Of a stretch of 7,003 nucleotides of DNA, positions 6,090-7,003 are shown piece after piece. The notes below the pieces were generated by a model. It searched no databases, was not told the origin of the DNA, and was given only the letters and a program-made list of their open reading frames with translations. The stretch is from Clostridiales bacterium (GTDB taxonomy: Bacteria > Bacillota > Clostridia > Lachnospirales > Lachnospiraceae). Numbering within the stretch: the stretch's first letter is position 1; each line of letters starts with the position of its first letter. The stretch is from positions 1-7,003 of the forward strand of contig JAJQIQ010000199.1 in the NCBI GenBank assembly GCA_021199135.1, given 5' to 3'. Made by a program: the position numbers and the translations under genes.

Positions 6090-6832
6090 GCGACAGCCGC
6101 TTTTTTCGCACGGAGAAAATGATCGGCAAATCCGGCATGGAGACATTGAAAAATTCGCGCGTCGCCATCTTTGGAATCGGCGGTGTCGGCGGATATGTCG
6201 CCGAGGCGCTCGCGCGCAGCGGCGTCGGGAATATCGTCATCGTAGACAAGGATGAGGTTGACATTTCAAATTTAAACCGCCAGGTCATCGCGACGGAGGA
6301 GACCATCGGGCGCGCAAAAGTGGACGCTATGCGCGAGAGGATTCTCTCTATAAATCCCGAGGCCGAGGTTGAGGCGCATAAATGCTTCTTCCTTCCCGAG
6401 ACGGCGGATGAGTTTGATTTTTCTGATTATTCATACGTCGTCGACGCAGTGGACACGGTGACGGCGAAGCTTGAAATCATTGACCGCGCCCGGGCACGGA
6501 ATGTGCCGGTCATAAGCAGCATGGGCGCAGGGAACAAGCTCGACCCGACGATGGTGGGAATCGCGGATATTTACGACACGTCGATTTGTCCGCTCGCCCG
6601 GGTGATGCGCCGCGAGTGCAAAAAGCGCGGCATCGACCGCCTCACCGTCGCCTACTCGCAGGAGCCGCCGATTCAGCCAATGGGCGCGGGCGGCGATGAC
6701 GGCGGCAAGCCCACAGCCTCCGGCCCGCGCCCGACCCCCGGGAGCATGGTCTTCGTCCCCGCCGCGATGGGGCTGGCGATCGCCGAAAAGGTCGTCACCG
6801 ACCTGCTTGATTTTTCCTGCGAAACGGTGTAA
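6086..6832 (+). CDS. tcdA: ThiF/E1-fold enzyme, probable tRNA threonylcarbamoyladenosine dehydratase (TcdA/CsdL)
   Basis: A 248-residue member of the E1/ThiF/MoeB adenylating superfamily, closest to TcdA, which uses ATP to cyclise t6A37 of tRNA to ct6A. The N-terminal RFFRTEKMIG (5-14) is family-typical. The Rossmann nucleotide loop is FGIGGVGGY (29-37), followed by VDKDEVDISNLNRQ (53-66) with the conserved Asn-Arg-Gln, DAVDT (120-124), and SMGAGNKLDPT (145-155). CPLARVMRR (168-176) and a PGSMVFVPAAMG segment (219-230) complete the pattern of Firmicute members. Residues 200-218 form a Gly/Pro-rich flexible stretch. It starts by ATGA overlap with the larE stop; GAGGGGG (6072-6078) is 7 nt upstream. 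Members elsewhere work with the sulfur carrier pair CsdA/CsdE, not seen here. A MoeB/ThiF-like role for another pathway, for instance sulfur supply to LarE, cannot be excluded. Confidence 0.88.
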   Translation: MSDSRFFRTEKMIGKSGMETLKNSRVAIFGIGGVGGYVAEALARSGVGNIVIVDKDEVDISNLNRQVIATEETIGRAKVDAMRERILSINPEAEVEAHKCFFLPETADEFDFSDYSYVVDAVDTVTAKLEIIDRARARNVPVISSMGAGNKLDPTMVGIADIYDTSICPLARVMRRECKKRGIDRLTVAYSQEPPIQPMGAGGDDGGKPTASGPRPTPGSMVFVPAAMGLAIAEKVVTDLLDFSCETV

Positions 6833-6835
6833 AAT
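6807..6835 (+). promoter_or_regulatory. Possible promoter inside the end of tcdA
   Basis: TTGATT (6807-6812), a 17-bp spacer and TAAAAT (6830-6835) make a good sigma-A type match. The -10 uses the tcdA stop codon. Transcription would start near 6842, about 23 nt before the GTPase start. If real, the GTPase gene is at least partly independent of the heat-shock promoter. Consensus match only; TTGATT falls in coding sequence and may be chance. Confidence 0.45.
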
Positions 6836-6850
6836 TGCGGGTGACAATGG

Positions 6851-6856
6851 AAGGAG
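6851..6856 (+). promoter_or_regulatory. Ribosome binding site fixing the GTPase start at 6865
   Basis: AAGGAG lies 8 nt before ATG 6865. In-frame GTG 6841 and ATG 6847 lie upstream of or at this site, have no comparable site of their own, and would add residues not expected before the family's usual N-terminal strand. Start 6865 is preferred. Confidence 0.85.
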
Positions 6857-6864
6857 TGATAGAA

Positions 6865-7003
6865 ATGACAAAGATAGACATATTCTCAGGCTTTTTGGGG
6901 GCGGGCAAGACCACGCTCATCAAGAAGCTCATCGACGAGGCGTTTGCCGGGCAGCAGCTTGTATTGATTGAAAACGAGTTCGGCGAGGTCGGGATCGACG
7001 GCG
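6865..7003 (+). CDS. COG0523 (CobW-like) metal-chaperone GTPase, N-terminal 46 residues (3' truncated by window edge)
   Basis: The start of a G3E-family P-loop GTPase. The visible part reads MTKIDIFSGFLGAGKTT, with Walker A GFLGAGKTT at 9-17. It then gives LVLIENEFGEVGIDG (32-46), whose ENEFGEVGID is the switch-region signature of COG0523. Members use GTP hydrolysis to hand metals (Zn, Co, Ni, Fe) to client enzymes, as with CobW and nitrile hydratase activators. The metal-binding CxCC motif and C-terminal domain lie beyond the window, so the metal and client are unknown. It is 32 bp downstream of tcdA and has its own strong ribosome site. Its position after larE makes nickel an attractive but unproven guess. 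UreG/HypB are distant relatives but have different switch sequences. Confidence 0.92.
   Translation, partial: MTKIDIFSGFLGAGKTTLIKKLIDEAFAGQQLVLIENEFGEVGIDG

Overview
The window looks like a stretch of chromosome from an anaerobic Firmicute of class Clostridia with a fairly GC-rich genome. The grounds are a Lachnospiraceae/Clostridia-like S21 protein, a single-membrane-segment Gram-positive type signal peptidase I, a perfect CIRCE heat-shock operator, strong AGGAGG-type ribosome binding sites and AT-rich intergenic regions between GC-rich genes. The family-level assignment is inference. All genes are on the + strand. I see no mobile element, CRISPR array, tRNA or rRNA, and no gene-free stretch above 300 bases.

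Layout. (1) 1-1968: 3' three quarters of alaS (alanyl-tRNA synthetase), cut by the window edge inside class II motif 3. (2) 1988-2305: a self-contained rpsU (ribosomal protein S21) unit with its own extended -10 promoter, a 58-codon gene and a strong intrinsic terminator. (3) 2341-4648: an extended -10 promoter followed by a three-gene run: a divergent galactokinase-family GHMP kinase, a small coiled-coil protein of unknown function, and lepB (signal peptidase I). The last two overlap by ATGA. (4) 4649-4842: an AT-rich regulatory region with a perfect CIRCE operator overlapping the -35 of a promoter, then a leader of about 90 nt with a hairpin and a possible 8-codon mini-ORF. (5) 4843-6832: a small heat-shock protein (Hsp20), larE (sulfur transferase of nickel-pincer cofactor synthesis) and a TcdA/CsdL-type ThiF-fold enzyme. 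They are packed with a 5-bp gap and then an ATGA overlap. (6) 6865-7003: the 5' end of a COG0523 (CobW-like) metal-chaperone GTPase, cut by the window edge, with its own ribosome binding site and a possible promoter inside the end of the preceding gene.

How the genes may work together. The first half is housekeeping: tRNA charging, ribosome, protein export and a sugar kinase. The most thought-provoking part is the second half. A chaperone gene under apparent HrcA/CIRCE control leads, without a visible terminator, into larE, tcdA and probably a metal GTPase, so heat or protein-folding stress could raise expression of sulfur- and nickel-related functions. LarA, LarB and LarC, the usual partners of LarE, are not in the window. 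Whether this is a functional cassette or incidental read-through cannot be decided from the sequence alone.
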